Shown: in pieces, positions 22,619 through 33,800 of the stretch | Position numbering within the stretch: position 1 is the first letter of the stretch | Layout: each line of letters starts with the position of its first letter | NCBI RefSeq assembly: GCF_027853965.1 | Contig: NZ_JAQGLB010000001.1 | Location: forward strand, 372,001-436,000 | Direction: 5' to 3' | Length of the DNA stretch: 64,000 bases | Source of the DNA: Saccharopolyspora indica | Lineage (GTDB): Bacteria; Actinomycetota; Actinomycetes; Mycobacteriales; Pseudonocardiaceae | The notes under the pieces: model-generated | What the model saw: the letters and a program-made list of their open reading frames with translations, nothing else | Told to the model about the DNA's origin: nothing | The model's database searches: none | Made by a program: the position numbers and the translations under genes

Positions 22619-23461
22619 TCAGCCCGCGGGCTTCGGGTCGAGGAAGCCGACCGCGCCCAGGACGTTGCCGCGGCGCGCCGCCGCGTCGTCCACCGGCTGG
22701 TCGGGGCGCCAGTAGGCGGCGGGCACCACGCCGGGCTCGACGAGGGTGTAGCCGGGGAAGAGCGCGGCGACCTCGTCGGCGTTGCGGATGTGCATCTGCG
22801 GGGTGGAGGTCTCGGCCAGCAGCGCGCGCAGTTCGGCGATCTCCTCGTCGGTGCGGCTCAGCTGGGCGTTGTTGGACACCGCCAGCGCGCTGCCCGGCAC
22901 GCAGGCGTCCCGGTAGTGGGCCACCAGCGACGCGCCGTCGGGGCTCGGGATGATGTCGAGGATGCCGAAGGCCAGCACCGCCACCGGCCGGGAGAAGTCC
23001 AGCAGACCGGCCACTCCCGGGGCGTTGAGCACCGAGTCGGGATCGCAGACGTCGGCCTCGGTGACCGTGACCCGCTCGTCGCCGCCGAGCAGGTGCCGCG
23101 CGTGGTGGCAGGCGACGGCCTCCCAGTCCACGTAGGCCACCCGCGCCTCCGGGTTGTGGGCGTGGGCGATCTCGTGCACGTTGCCGACCGTCGGCACGCC
23201 GGAGCCCAGGTCGATGAACTGGTCGATCCCGGCCTCGGTGGTCAGGAAGCGCACCGTGCGGCCGAGGAAACCGCGGTTGATGTAGCAGTAGTCGCGTTCC
23301 GTCGGGGCGAACTCCAGGGCCCGCTCCGCGGTTTCCCGGTCGATCGCGAAGTTCGCCGATCCGCCGAGCAGGTAGTCGTACATGCGAGCGATGTTGGGGT
23401 TGTCCAGGTCCGCGTGCGAGACCCTGGCCGCCAACTCCGCGTCCCGGGAGTTCTGATGCAT
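22619..23461 (-). CDS. SAM-dependent methyltransferase, Methyltransf_19 (DUF574) type
   Basis: 280 residues from ATG 23461; GTG 23470 is in frame just upstream. The family signature N-I-A-R-M-Y-D-Y-L-L-G-G near the N-terminus is followed by the SAM-binding I-D-L-G-S-G-V-P-T, V-A-Y-V-D-W-E (ribose-binding acidic residue) and a late A-F-G-I-L-D-I-I-P. These proteins are very numerous in actinomycetes, and their targets are mostly unknown. No operon partner is present. Confidence 0.85.
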   Translation of the reverse strand: MHQNSRDAELAARVSHADLDNPNIARMYDYLLGGSANFAIDRETAERALEFAPTERDYCYINRGFLGRTVRFLTTEAGIDQFIDLGSGVPTVGNVHEIAHAHNPEARVAYVDWEAVACHHARHLLGGDERVTVTEADVCDPDSVLNAPGVAGLLDFSRPVAVLAFGILDIIPSPDGASLVAHYRDACVPGSALAVSNNAQLSRTDEEIAELRALLAETSTPQMHIRNADEVAALFPGYTLVEPGVVPAAYWRPDQPVDDAAARRGNVLGAVGFLDPKPAG

Positions 23462-23658
23462 GTCGCCCACGGTAACCGGTCGGCTCCCGACCCGATGCGA
23501 TTAGTCTGAACGGCCGATCGTGCTGGGCTCCGGGGATCAACCCGGGCCGGTCGTCTGCGGGATGTGCGAGGAGCCCGCCGGGGTGTGGATGAACGAGCCG
23601 GTCAGCTGCGGCGTCGCTTTCGCGCTGCCCGGCCCGGGATCGTCCGGCGGTAATTCCG

Positions 23659-23688
23659 TTGACGCCGGTTTCGGCGCGGAGGTAGCTT
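23659..23688 (+). promoter_or_regulatory. Promoter of the ABC-F gene
   Basis: TTGACG (23659-23664), 18-bp spacer, TAGCTT (23683-23688), with TAATTCC just upstream of the -35. Predicts a 5' leader of about 220 nt before the ABC-F start. The same two hexamers and spacing occur in front of the NCS2 permease at 50.6 kb. The earlier part of the gap (23462-23658) shows no supported gene. Confidence 0.55.
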
Positions 23689-23745
23689 CGCCGTGCTTGT
23701 GCTGCCGTCGGTTTGGAGTAGGACGTTGGTCCGCTGAGGTCTGAG

Positions 23746-23772
23746 ATGCCGTTCTGTCGTGGCTCGTGCTGA
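23746..23772 (+). CDS. Possible 8-codon leader peptide of the ABC-F gene
   Basis: ATG to TGA encodes M-P-F-C-R-G-S-C, with GAGG 6 nt upstream of the ATG, and lies between the predicted transcription start and the ABC-F gene. Leader peptides sensing stalled ribosomes are known for several ABC-F resistance genes. This one is supported only by position, ribosome site and brevity; it could be chance. Confidence 0.35.
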   Translation: MPFCRGSC

Positions 23773-23913
23773 GCCCGATCCGGTGTGCGACTTTCCGTGC
23801 TGCGTGGCGTCGTCCTTCCCGTGTCCGGGCGTGGACGTCTCCCGCACCGCTGTCGCTCGCGGCGTCTCGAACGTGTTGTGCGCACCGTTCGATCCAGACC
23901 TCGGGAGTTCTCC

Positions 23914-25566
23914 ATGTCATCTTCCGCACCCCTGTCCACCATCGCGAGTGCCTGCTGCGTCGAGCTCGGCTTCGAATGGCCCGACGGCAGTCGCGTCTTC
24001 GACGGTCTGCACGCGGCGTTCGGTCCCGGCCGCACCGGGCTGATCGGGCTCAACGGGTCCGGGAAGTCCACGCTGCTCAAGCTGCTGGCCGGTGAGCTGA
24101 CCGCCACCAGCGGCGCGGTTCGCGTCTCCGGCGAAGTCGGCTACCTGCCGCAGAACGTCTCGCTCGACACCGGGCTGCGCGTCGACGAAGCCCTGGGCAT
24201 CGCCGGGATCCGCGCGGCGCTGCGCGCCATCCACGCCGGTGACGTCCGCGAGGAGCACTTCGCGGTGGTCGGGGAGGACTGGGACGTCGAGGAGCGGGCC
24301 GTCGCGGTGCTCGAAGAGCTCGGTCTGGGGCACATCGGCCTGGACCGGACGATCGGCGAGGTCTCCGGCGGCGAGTCGGTGCTGCTGCGGCTGGCGGCGC
24401 TGCTGCTGGAACGGCCGGAGGTACTGCTGCTCGACGAGCCCACCAACAACCTCGACCTGCCCGCCAGGCAGCGGCTGTGCTCGGCGGTCGCGGCGTGGCC
24501 CGGGGCGCTGGTCGTGGTCAGCCACGACCGCGAGCTGCTGGCCCGGGTGGACCGGATCGCCGATCTGCGCGACGGCGAGATCAGCTGGTACGGCGGGAAC
24601 CTCGCCGCCTACGAGGAAGCTCTCGCCGTCGAGCAGGAGGCGGCGCAGCGGATGGTGCGCGTCGCGGAGTCCGATCTGCGCAAGCAGAAGCGGGAACTCG
24701 TCGACGCGCACGTCAAGCTCGCCCGGCGCAAGCGCTACGGCCAGAAGATGTGGGACACCAAGCGCGAGCCCAAGGCGGTGATGGCCCAGCGCAAGCGCTC
24801 GGCCCAGGTGTCGGCGGGCAAGCACCGCATCATGCACGAGACGAAGCTCGCCGAAGCCCGGCAACGGCTGGCCGAGGCGTCCGGCGCGGTGCGCGACGAC
24901 GATGAGATCCGGGTCGACCTCCCGCGCACGGCGGTGCCGCCAGAACGCACCGTGCTGAACGCGCGCGGTCTGCGCCTGCCCCGCGGAGCGCGGGTGCCGG
25001 GTGACTTCGACGTGCACGGGCCGGAGCGGATCGCACTCGTCGGGCGCAACGGTTCCGGCAAGACGACGTTGCTGCGCACGATCGCCGGTGAGCTGGAGCC
25101 GCTGGCCGGGGAAGTCGTCGGGCACGTTCCGCTGCGCTTCCTGCCGCAGCGCCTCGACGTCCTGGCGGAGCACGCGAGCATCGCCGAGAACGTGGCGCGG
25201 TTCGCGCCCGGATCGACCAACAACCAGATCCGGGCCGGTCTCGCCCGGTTCCTGTTCACCGGGGACCGGGCCGACCGGCAGGTGGCGACGCTGTCCGGCG
25301 GGGAGCGCTTCCGGGCGACGCTGGCCGCGCTCGTGCTCGCCGAACCCGCGCCGCAGCTGCTCATGCTGGACGAACCGACGAACAACCTGGACATGGCCAG
25401 CGCCCGCCAGCTGATCACGGCGCTCGACGCCTACGCCGGTGCGCTGATCGTGGCCAGCCACGACGTGCCGTTCCTCGAATCGATCGGCGTCACCCGGTGG
25501 TTGCTGCTCGACGGAGGGCTGCGCGAGACCTCGGCGGCGGAGGTGCGGAGGACGGCGATGAGCTGA
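23914..25566 (+). CDS. ABC-F family ATP-binding protein (ribosome-associated)
   Basis: 550 residues, ATG after GGGAG. Two ABC cassettes with no membrane domain. Cassette 1: G-L-N-G-S-G-K-S-T Walker A, S-G-G-E-S-V-L-L-R signature, L-L-L-D-E-P-T-N-N-L-D Walker B. Cassette 2: G-R-N-G-S-G-K-T-T, L-S-G-G-E-R-F-R, L-M-L-D-E-P-T-N-N-L-D. A basic, coiled interdomain linker (about residues 230-325; rich in K/R with R-K-Q-K-R-E-L) is the ribosomal-tRNA-facing element. ABC-F proteins act at the ribosomal E site, and several actinomycete members protect against macrolides, lincosamides or pleuromutilins. The long leader with a possible uORF favours a resistance role; the drug is not predictable. Confidence 0.87.
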   Translation: MSSSAPLSTIASACCVELGFEWPDGSRVFDGLHAAFGPGRTGLIGLNGSGKSTLLKLLAGELTATSGAVRVSGEVGYLPQNVSLDTGLRVDEALGIAGIRAALRAIHAGDVREEHFAVVGEDWDVEERAVAVLEELGLGHIGLDRTIGEVSGGESVLLRLAALLLERPEVLLLDEPTNNLDLPARQRLCSAVAAWPGALVVVSHDRELLARVDRIADLRDGEISWYGGNLAAYEEALAVEQEAAQRMVRVAESDLRKQKRELVDAHVKLARRKRYGQKMWDTKREPKAVMAQRKRSAQVSAGKHRIMHETKLAEARQRLAEASGAVRDDDEIRVDLPRTAVPPERTVLNARGLRLPRGARVPGDFDVHGPERIALVGRNGSGKTTLLRTIAGELEPLAGEVVGHVPLRFLPQRLDVLAEHASIAENVARFAPGSTNNQIRAGLARFLFTGDRADRQVATLSGGERFRATLAALVLAEPAPQLLMLDEPTNNLDMASARQLITALDAYAGALIVASHDVPFLESIGVTRWLLLDGGLRETSAAEVRRTAMS

Positions 25567-25637
25567 GCGCGGAGTTCCCCGTCGCGACGGGAAGTTCACG
25601 CCTCCGGGCGCACCTGGACCGGGTGACTCGCGGTGCT

Positions 25638-25678
25638 GCCGGACGCCGGTTGGCGAATCATGCCAACCGGCATCCGGC
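25638..25678. terminator. Long inverted repeat between ABC-F and P450 genes
   Basis: GCCGGTTGGC (25645-25654) pairs perfectly with GCCAACCGGC (25662-25671) over a 7-nt loop, and flanking GCCGGA/TCCGGC extend it after one mismatch. It ends 19 bp before the P450 start. It can act as the ABC-F terminator, or its A/T-containing centre may be an operator. Confidence 0.6.
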
Positions 25679-25697
25679 GGAGCTCCAGGAGCGTGCG

Positions 25698-26889
25698 ATG
25701 ACCGAGGCCCAACCGCAACCGGTGGTGCACCCAACCACTCGCAGCTGCCCGTTCGACCCGCACGACGGGTTGCGGGAGCTGCGCGAGGAACGGCCGCTGG
25801 CACCGATGCGCTGCGACGGCGGGCGCCGCGGCTGGCTGGTGACCAGCCACGCGCTCGTCCGGGAGGTGCTGGCCGATCCGCGCTTCGGCTCGCGCTTCGA
25901 TCTGGTCAAGTTCCCGATCATCGCCGGTGATCCGGAGCAGCAGACACCGGCGGGCCTGTTCAGCATGCTGGACCCGCCGGAGCACACCTGGTACCGGCGC
26001 AAGCTCTCGGCCGGGTTCGGCCCGCGCCGGATGCGGGCGATGACCTCGCGGATCGAGCGGATCGTGGGCGACCGGCTCACCGCGATGCGGCGCGCCGGTG
26101 GTCCGGCTGATCTGGTGCCGACCTTCGCGTCGCCGGTCACCAGCCAGGTGATCGGCGAGCTGCTCGGCATCCGGATCGCCGACGAGACCGCGTTCCGCCG
26201 CGCCACCGAGAAAGTGCTCGCGCTCGGCGGCGAGGACCGGAGCAGCGAGGGCTGGGCGGAGTTGTGCGCTGTGCTGGCGGACTTCGTGCACGAGAAGCGG
26301 CGGCGGCCGGGTGCGGACCTGCTCAGCGCGCTCACCGCCGATGACCAGCTCTCCGCCGAGGAGATCACCACGATGGCCGTGATGCTGGTGACCGCCGCCC
26401 AGGACGCCACCACCAGCGTGTTCGCGCTGGGGAGCTACGCGCTGCTGACCAACCCGGATCAGCTCGCGGCGCTGCGCGCCACTCCGTCGCTGATCGACGG
26501 CGCGGTGGAGGAGCTGCTGCGCTACCTGACGATCAACCAGTTCGGCTCGACCCGGGTCGCCCTGGCGGGATTTCGAGTTCCACGGCGAGTTCCTCCGCTA
26601 CGGCGACCTGATGACGCTGTCGCTCTCCGCGGCCAACCGCGACCCGGCCCAGTTCCCCGATCCGGATCGGCTCGACCTCACCCGCGCGGCGAGCGGGCAC
26701 GTGGCGTTCGGCCACGGCGTGCACCACTGCCTCGGCGCGCAGCTGGCCCGCATCGTGCTGCGCACCGGCTTCGCCGGGCTGCTGCGGGAGTTTCCCGCGC
26801 TGCGGCTTGCGGTCCCGGCCGCGGAGGTCCAGATGCGCGACGACTCGCTCAACTACAGCGTGCGCGGCCTCCCGGTCGACTGGGACTGA
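25698..26889 (+). pseudogene. Cytochrome P450 with a +1 frameshift
   Basis: ATG follows AGGAG. The first frame gives about 290 residues of a bacterial class I P450 up to S-T-R-V-A-L-A: helix I has A-A-Q-D-A-T-T-S and helix K has E-E-L-L-R. At a GGG run (26567-26569) the coding frame moves by one base. The other frame then continues with D-F-E-F-H-G, the N-R-D-P motif, and the heme loop F-G-H-G-V-H-H-C-L-G with the ligand Cys, to a normal end at 26889. Removing one G gives a complete enzyme of 396 residues. As written, the product has no heme ligand. It is either a recent pseudogene or a sequencing error. Location beside the PKS-NRPS suggests a tailoring hydroxylase. Confidence 0.85.
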
Positions 26890-26893
26890 CCGG

Positions 26894-27394
26894 CTACCCG
26901 CCGTCGCGGCGGACGCCGCGGAGCCGGTCGTTCGCCCGGTCGGTGCGGTGGTCGACCGGTGCGCTGCCGAACGCCCGGGCCAGCCCGGACTCCGGCATGG
27001 CCACGTAGATGCTCTCGTACGAGCGGGCCGGGACGAGGTAGGTCTCGTGCCAGATGCCGACGCGCCCGCCCGCCGCCTTGCTGCGGCGGTAGAAGTCCGT
27101 CCACGCCGGACGGTGCCGGCCGGCGGGATCCGATGCGTAGGCGTAGAGCTTCTCGGCCGATTCCCAGTACTGCACGGTGGTCACCAGTCGGGGCGGGCGG
27201 TACAGGATCCGGAAGGCGAGCAGGCCGCTGTCCGGGGCGGCCCGCAGCTCCGCGAGCATCCGGCGGAATGCGATGATCACCGGAATCCAGCTGCGCACCG
27301 CCGTGAGCTCGTTGATCCTCGTGCCGAGCAGGAACACCACGAGGTCCCGGTCGTTGGGTGCGGTGCGGCGGCCGGTCTGCGGTGCTTCGCCCAT
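26894..27394 (-). CDS. DUF4188 domain protein (monooxygenase-like dimeric barrel)
   Basis: 166 residues, ATG preceded by AAAGGA. It matches the DUF4188 family (often labelled phenylacetaldoxime dehydratase-like or monooxygenase): V-F-L-L-G-T-R-I-N near the N-terminus, S-G-L-L-A-F-R-I-L, V-Q-Y-W-E-S-A-E-K-L-Y-A-Y-A and W-H-E-T-Y-L-V. The conserved Tyr-Trp-Glu-Ser and Trp-His-Glu-Thr segments build a ferredoxin-like alpha-beta barrel. Function unknown. It is divergent from the PKS-NRPS gene and ends 4 bp from the P450 end, so it may be within or just at the border of the cluster. Confidence 0.75.
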   Translation of the reverse strand: MGEAPQTGRRTAPNDRDLVVFLLGTRINELTAVRSWIPVIIAFRRMLAELRAAPDSGLLAFRILYRPPRLVTTVQYWESAEKLYAYASDPAGRHRPAWTDFYRRSKAAGGRVGIWHETYLVPARSYESIYVAMPESGLARAFGSAPVDHRTDRANDRLRGVRRDGG

Positions 27395-27498
27395 CTCGCG
27401 TCCTTTCGCTCAACCGGAACGGTACCGAATCCGCGCGTTCTCCGATCGATCCGGCGAACGGGAAAATCGTAAGAATCATTCAGTTTCGGCGGCATATT

Positions 27499-27514
27499 CC
27501 AGGACGACACCTGG
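27499..27514. promoter_or_regulatory. Small palindrome in the PKS-NRPS upstream region
   Basis: CCAGG-N6-CCTGG lies about 320 bp upstream of the PKS-NRPS start and about 105 bp upstream of the divergent DUF4188 start. The gap (27395-27835) is the least GC-rich part of the region and probably carries both promoters, but no convincing -10/-35 pair or regulator gene was identified. Confidence 0.25.
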
Positions 27515-27835
27515 TAGTAGGAGTCGAGTGGTGGGGGTCTGGGTTCCCCGGTATTGATGTGTGCGGAGATCATCCGAACGAGACGGGGGATTCGATGCGG
27601 ATCGGCCGGAGCCGTGACCCGGTTTTCATTGCCGTGGTGGATGTTTCGGCCGAGTTCCCGGCTCCGGTGCCGGGCTTGCTCCGGCTCGGGGTTTCCCGCG
27701 TGGTCCGGTGTTTCGAGTCCGTTCCCGTTCGGTGAAAACATTTCTCGTTCTCCGCCGATCAATTCTCCTCCAGCACGAATGCGTTCGAGTGCTCTTTGCT
27801 GTCCGCGCCACCGCGCCCGACCCGAGGAATGGACG

Positions 27836-30800
27836 ATGGTGAACCCGCAGAATCCTGCTTCCGGCAACAAGGTCGCGATCATCGGAATCGGCTGCCGCTT
27901 CCCCGGAGGAGCCTCCGACCACCGGTCGTTCTGGCAGAACCTGGCCGACGGCAAGGACTGCATCGTGCCGACCCCGGTCGACCGCTACGACGTGTCGACG
28001 CTGGGCAGCCGGGACAAGGCCAAACCGGGGAGGCTGGTCGGCGGGCGCGGTGGCTACATCACCGGTTTCGACGAGTTCGACCCGGCCTTCTTCGGGATCA
28101 GCCCGCGCGAGGCCGAGCACATGGACCCGCAGCAGCGCAAACTGCTGGAGGTCGCCTGGGAAGCGCTGGAGGACGGCGGGCAGCGGCCGGACGAGCTGGC
28201 CGGCCGCGACGTCGGCGTGTTCGTCGGCGCGTTCACCCTGGACTACAAGATCGTCCAGTTCGCCGACCTCGGCTTCGAGACGCTGGCCGCGCACACCGCG
28301 ACCGGAACCATGATGACGATGACGTCCAACCGCATCTCCTACTGCCTGGACCTGCGCGGACCGAGCGTCTCGATCGACACCGCCTGCAGCTCCTCGCTGG
28401 TGGCGGTGCACCTCGCCTGCCAGAGCCTGCGCCGCGGCGAGAGCAGCCTCGCGCTGGCCGGCGGCACCCTGCTGCACATGACCCCGCAGTACACGATCGC
28501 CGAGACCAAGGGCGGTTTCCTCTCCCCGGACGGCAGGTCCCGGACCTTCGACGCCGACGCGAACGGCTACGTGCGGGCCGAAGGCGTCGCGGTGGTCGCG
28601 CTCAAGCTCCTCGACGAGGCGGTGCGCGACGGCGACCCGATCCACGCGGTGATCACCGCGAGCGGCGTGAACCAGGACGGCCGCACCAACGGGATCACGG
28701 TGCCCAGCGCGGAGGCGCAGGTCGACCTGATCGAGCAGGTCTGCGCGGAAGCCGGCATCGAACCGGGCGAGCTGCAGTACGTCGAGGCGCACGGGACCTC
28801 CACGCCCGTCGGTGATCCGATCGAGGCCAACGCGCTCGGGCGGGCGCTGGCGACCGGCCGCAAGCCGGGCCGGCGCTGCTACATCGGTTCGGTCAAGACC
28901 AACATCGGGCACACCGAGTCGGCGGCCGGGATGGCCGGGCTGATCAAGACCGCGCTGTCGCTGGCGGAGCGCAAGATCCCGCCGCACATCAACCTGACCC
29001 GGATCAACCCGGACATCGACCTGGCCGCTCAGCCCTACGAGATCCCGGACCGGCTCACCGACTGGCCCGAGCACGACGGGCCGGCCCGGGCCGGGGTGAA
29101 CTCCTTCGGGTTCGGCGGCACGAACGCCCACGTCGTCCTGGAGGAGGCCCCGCCGCGGCCGGAACCCGACCGGCGACCGGCGCAGCGCGCGCACCGCATC
29201 CTCCCGCTGACCGCCCGGGACCCCGCGGCGCTGCCGGAGCTGGCGGGACGGCTCGCCGACCGGCTCGCCGAGATCGACCCGGCCGACCTCGGCCACACCC
29301 TGGCGCACCGCCGCCAGCACCACGAGCACCGGCTGTCCATCGTGTACTCCTCGCCGGAGGAACTGGCGCAGCGGCTGGCCGAGTGCGCGCGGGGCGAGGC
29401 GCACCCGCTGGCCCGCACCGGACAGCGGCGCGAGGAGAACCGGCTGGTGTGGGTGTTCACCGGGATGGGGCCGCAGTGGTGGGCGATGGGCAGGCAGCTG
29501 CTGGAAGGCGAGCCGGTCTTCCGGGAGGTGATCGAGCGCTGCGACCGCGAGATCGCCCGGATCGCGGGCTGGTCCCTGCTCGACGAGCTCACCGCCGACG
29601 AGGCCGACTCGCAGATGGCCGAGACGTGGCTGGCCCAACCCGCCAACTTCGCCGTGCAGATCGCGCTGGCCGCGCTGTGGCGGCACCACGGGGTGCGGCC
29701 GGACGCGATCGTCGGGCACAGCACCGGTGAGGTCGCGGCGTTCTACGAGGCCGGGGTCTACAGCCTGGCGGACGCGGTGCGGATCATCGTCCACCGCAGC
29801 AGGCTCCAGCAGAAGCTCGTCGGGACCGGCACGATGCTGGCGGTGAGCCTGACCGAGGCGGAGGCGCAGCAGCGGGTGCGGCGCTTCGGCGACCGCGTCT
29901 CGGTGGCCGCGATCAACGCCCCCGCCTCCTGCACCCTGGCCGGTGACGAGGACGCGCTCGCCGCGCTCGCCGACGAACTGACCGCCGAGCAGGTGTTCGC
30001 GAAGTTCCTCGGCGTCCGGGTGCCCTACCACAGCTCCCGGATGGAGCTGATCAAGGACGAGCTGCTGTCCTCGTTGGACGGACTGCGGCCCGGACCGGCG
30101 CAGGTACCGCTCTACCTGACCGGCCAGGAGGGCACCGCGCGCGGCCCGGAGCTCGACGCGGCCTACTGGTGGCGCAACGTCCGCGACAGCGTCCGCTTCC
30201 GCGCGGCGGTGGACCGCATCGCCGACGACGGGTACCGGCTGTTCCTGGAGATCGGGCCGCACCCGGTGCTGGCCCACTCGATCCGGGAATGCCTGCTGGA
30301 CAAGCAGGTCGAGGGCGCCTCGGTGCCGTCCATCCGCCGCGCGGAGGACGAGGCGGAGCGGTTCACCGCCTCGCTGGCCGACCTGCACAACCTCGGCGTC
30401 GACGTCGACTGGGCGGTGCTCGAACCGCGGGGCCGGGCGGTGCCGCTGCCCGCCTACCCGTGGCGCCGCGACCGGTACTGGGTGGAGCCCGCGTCGGTCG
30501 CGCAGATCCGGCTCGGCCACCTCGACCACCCGCTGCTCGGCCGCCGCCTGTCCACCGCCGAACCGTCCTGGGAAGCGACGCTCGACGTCGAGCGGGAACC
30601 GTACCTGCGCGACCACCGGATCCAGGGCGACGTGGTGTTCCCCGCCGCCGGGTACCTGGAGATGGCCGCGCAGGCGGTGCGCGCGATGACCGGCGGCACG
30701 ACGGTCGCGCTGGCCGGTGTCGAGCTGCGCAAGGCGCTGTTCCTGCCGGAGGACGAGGCCCGGCGGGTGCAGCTGTCGTGCACCGCCGACTCGGAGTTCG

Positions 30801-33800
30801 CGATCGCCACGGTCAACGGCGCCGACCAGCGCTCCGTGCACGCCACCGGCGTTCTGCGCACCGGCCGCCCGAACGGGAGCAGCGGGAGGCTCGACGCGGA
30901 GGCGATCCGCGCGCGCAGCCGGCAGCACCTCGACGGCCCTGCCTGCTACGCGGCGCTGGCCGGACTCGGCTACCACTACGGCCCCGCGTTCCAGAACATC
31001 GAGCAGGTCTGGATCGGGCCGGACGAAGCGCTCGCCCGCATCCGGCCGAACGAGGCGCTCACCGGTGAGCACCACTTCCACCCGGCGCTGCTGGACGCCT
31101 GCTTCCAGACCCTGCTGACGCCGCTGATCGGCGAGGACGCCCCGGAAACCGGCATCCGGCTGCCGCTGTCCATCGCCGAGGTGCGGACCGAGCCGATCGG
31201 ATCGCAGCCGATCTGGGCGCACGCCAGGGTCGTGCGCCGCGACGGCGACGAGCTCATCGGCGACATCACGGTGCACGCCGAGGACGGTTCGGTGCTCGGC
31301 CACGTCGACGGCTTCCGCGCCGCCGACGTCGAGCAGTCCTCGGCCGGCGTCGCGACCGCCACCATCGACAACTGGCTGCTCGCGCCGAGGTGGGAACCGG
31401 CACCGGATCTCGCCGAGCACCCCGACGCGCCGGGCGATGTGCTGGTGCTGGCCGATTCGCAGGGCATCGGCGAGGAGCTCGCCGCGCAGCTCACCGCCCG
31501 CGGTGGCCGCTGCCACCTGGTGCGGCCGGGCACCGGCTACCGGCGCGGCGAGCGCGAATCGGTGGTGGCGCCGGACAGCGCCGGCGACCTGCGACGGCTG
31601 CTCGCCGAGCTGCCGTGCGACGCGGTGGTGCACCTGTGGAACCTGGACCGGCCGGACTTCGACGCCGCAGGCGAAGCCGAGCTGGCGCGTCAGCACACCG
31701 AGGGCACCTACTCGGTGATCGCGCTGGCCCAGGCCCTGGTCGCCGCGCAGTCCCCGGCCCGGCTGCACGTGGTCACCCGCGGCGCCCAGGCGGTCACCGC
31801 CGATGCCGAGGTCGAGCCGCTGGGCGCGCCTGCCTGGGGCATCGGCCGCGTGCTGTGGCAGCAGGAGCTCACCGCCAACCGCGGCAAGCTGATCGACCTG
31901 GACCTGGCGGGCACGGACGTGGCCGCCGACGCCGCCGCGCTGCTGCGCGAGATCAGCGCCGACGACGAGCAGGAGATCGCGCTGCGCGGCGACCGCCGCC
32001 ACACCTGCCGGCTCCGCAGACCCGACGACCTGCTGAAACCGCTGCCGCTGCGATTGCGCCCGGACTGCGCCTACCTGGTCACCGGCGCGTTCGGCGCGCT
32101 CGGCCGGCTGGTCTGCCGGACGCTGGCCCGGCGCGGCGCCCGGCGGCTGATCCTGGTGGGCCGCACCGAACTGCCCGCCCGCGAGCACTGGCGCGAGCTC
32201 GACCCGGACAGCTCGATCGGCCGGAAGGTGGCGCTGGTCAAGGAACTGGAAGAGCTCGGCGCGCAGTCGCTCCTGGTGCCGCTGGACATCACCGACGAGC
32301 GGGACTTCGCCGCGTGGCTGGTCGGCTACCGGCGGCACGACCTGCCGCCCATCCGCGGCGTCTTCCACCTCGCGGGCAGCGTCGAGGACACGCTGCTGCC
32401 GGAGATGGACCGGCAGACCTTCGACGCCGCGCACGACCCCAAGACGGTCGGCGCCACCGTGCTGCACCGGCAGCTGCGCGACGACCCGCTGGACCACTTC
32501 GTGCTCTTCGCCTCCATCGCCGCGGTGCTCACCACGGCCGGGCAGACGAACTACGCGGCGGGCAACGCCTTCCTCGACGCGCTGGCCCACCACCGGCGCT
32601 CGCTCGGGCTCCCGGCGCTGAGCATCGACTGGGGGCCGTGGGCGACGGGCATGATCGCCGACCTCGGCCTGGTGGAGCACTACCGCAACAACCGCGGCAT
32701 GAGCTCGCTGTCCCCGGAAGCCGGGATGGCGGTGCTGGAACGGGTCGTGGACCAGGGCCACCCGCAGCTGCTGGTGGCCACCATCGTCGACTGGCCGCTG
32801 TTCACCGCCTGGTACACCACACCACCGCCGCTGGTGGCCGAGCTGGCCGCCGAAGCGGCCGACGACGCCGGGGCGGCGGGCGGCTTCCTGGAGGAATTCC
32901 GCGCCACCGCACCGGAACAGCGGCGCGAACTGCTGACCCGGCACTTCACCGAACTGGTCGCGGGCGTCCTGCGGGTGCGGCCGGACCAGGTCGACGAGAA
33001 CGCCGGACTGGGCGCGCTCGGCCTGGACTCGCTGCTGGCGATGGAAGTCCGCGCCCGCACCCACGCCGAGCTCGGCGTCGCGCTGCCGGTGGTGGCGCTG
33101 CTGGGCAGCTCACCGGTCGCCGACCTCGTCGCCCGGTTGCACGAACAGCTCGACGCGGCCGGGACCGGCACCGGGCCCGCCGCGGAGGTCGAGGAGTTCC
33201 GCGACCAGCGGCAGTACCCGCTGACGCAGAACCAGCAGGCGCTGTGGTTCCTCAAGCAGCTCAACCCGGACGGCTTCGCCTACAACATCGGCGGTGCGGT
33301 GGAGGTGCGCACCGAGCTCGACCCGGACCTGATGTTCGAGGCGTTCCGCGCGATGCTGGCGCGCCACCCGAGCCTGCGGGCCAACTTCGTGCTCGTCGAC
33401 GGCGAACCGGTGCAGCGGATCTCCGAGGAGGTCAAGCCCGACGTCGAGCTGTTCGACGTCCAGGACCAGCCCTGGGCGGACGTCTACCAGCTGATCGTCC
33501 ACGAGTACCGCAAGCCCTACGACCTGGAGAACGACCCGCTGATCCGGTTCCGGTTGTTCCGCCGCGGCCCGGACCGGTGGGTGATCACCAAGGCGGTGCA
33601 CCACATCGTCTCCGACGCGATCTCCACCTTCACCTTCATCGAGGAGCTGCTCGCGGTCTACGAGGCGCTGCGCGCCGGGCGCCGCGCCGAACTCCCGCCG
33701 GTGACGGCCACCTACCTGGACTTCCTCAACTGGCAGAACAGGTTCCTGGCCGGTGACGACGCGCGGCGGATGCTGGAGTACTGGCGGCAGGCGCTGCCCG

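Noticed and set aside
23520..23744. A 74-codon frame with several cysteines upstream of the ABC-F gene
   Set aside because: No ribosome site, no family match, and the best promoter lies inside it.
27626..33064. An antisense frame of 1812 codons across the PKS-NRPS gene
   Set aside because: Low-complexity content, no motifs, and overlaps conserved catalytic domains on the other strand.
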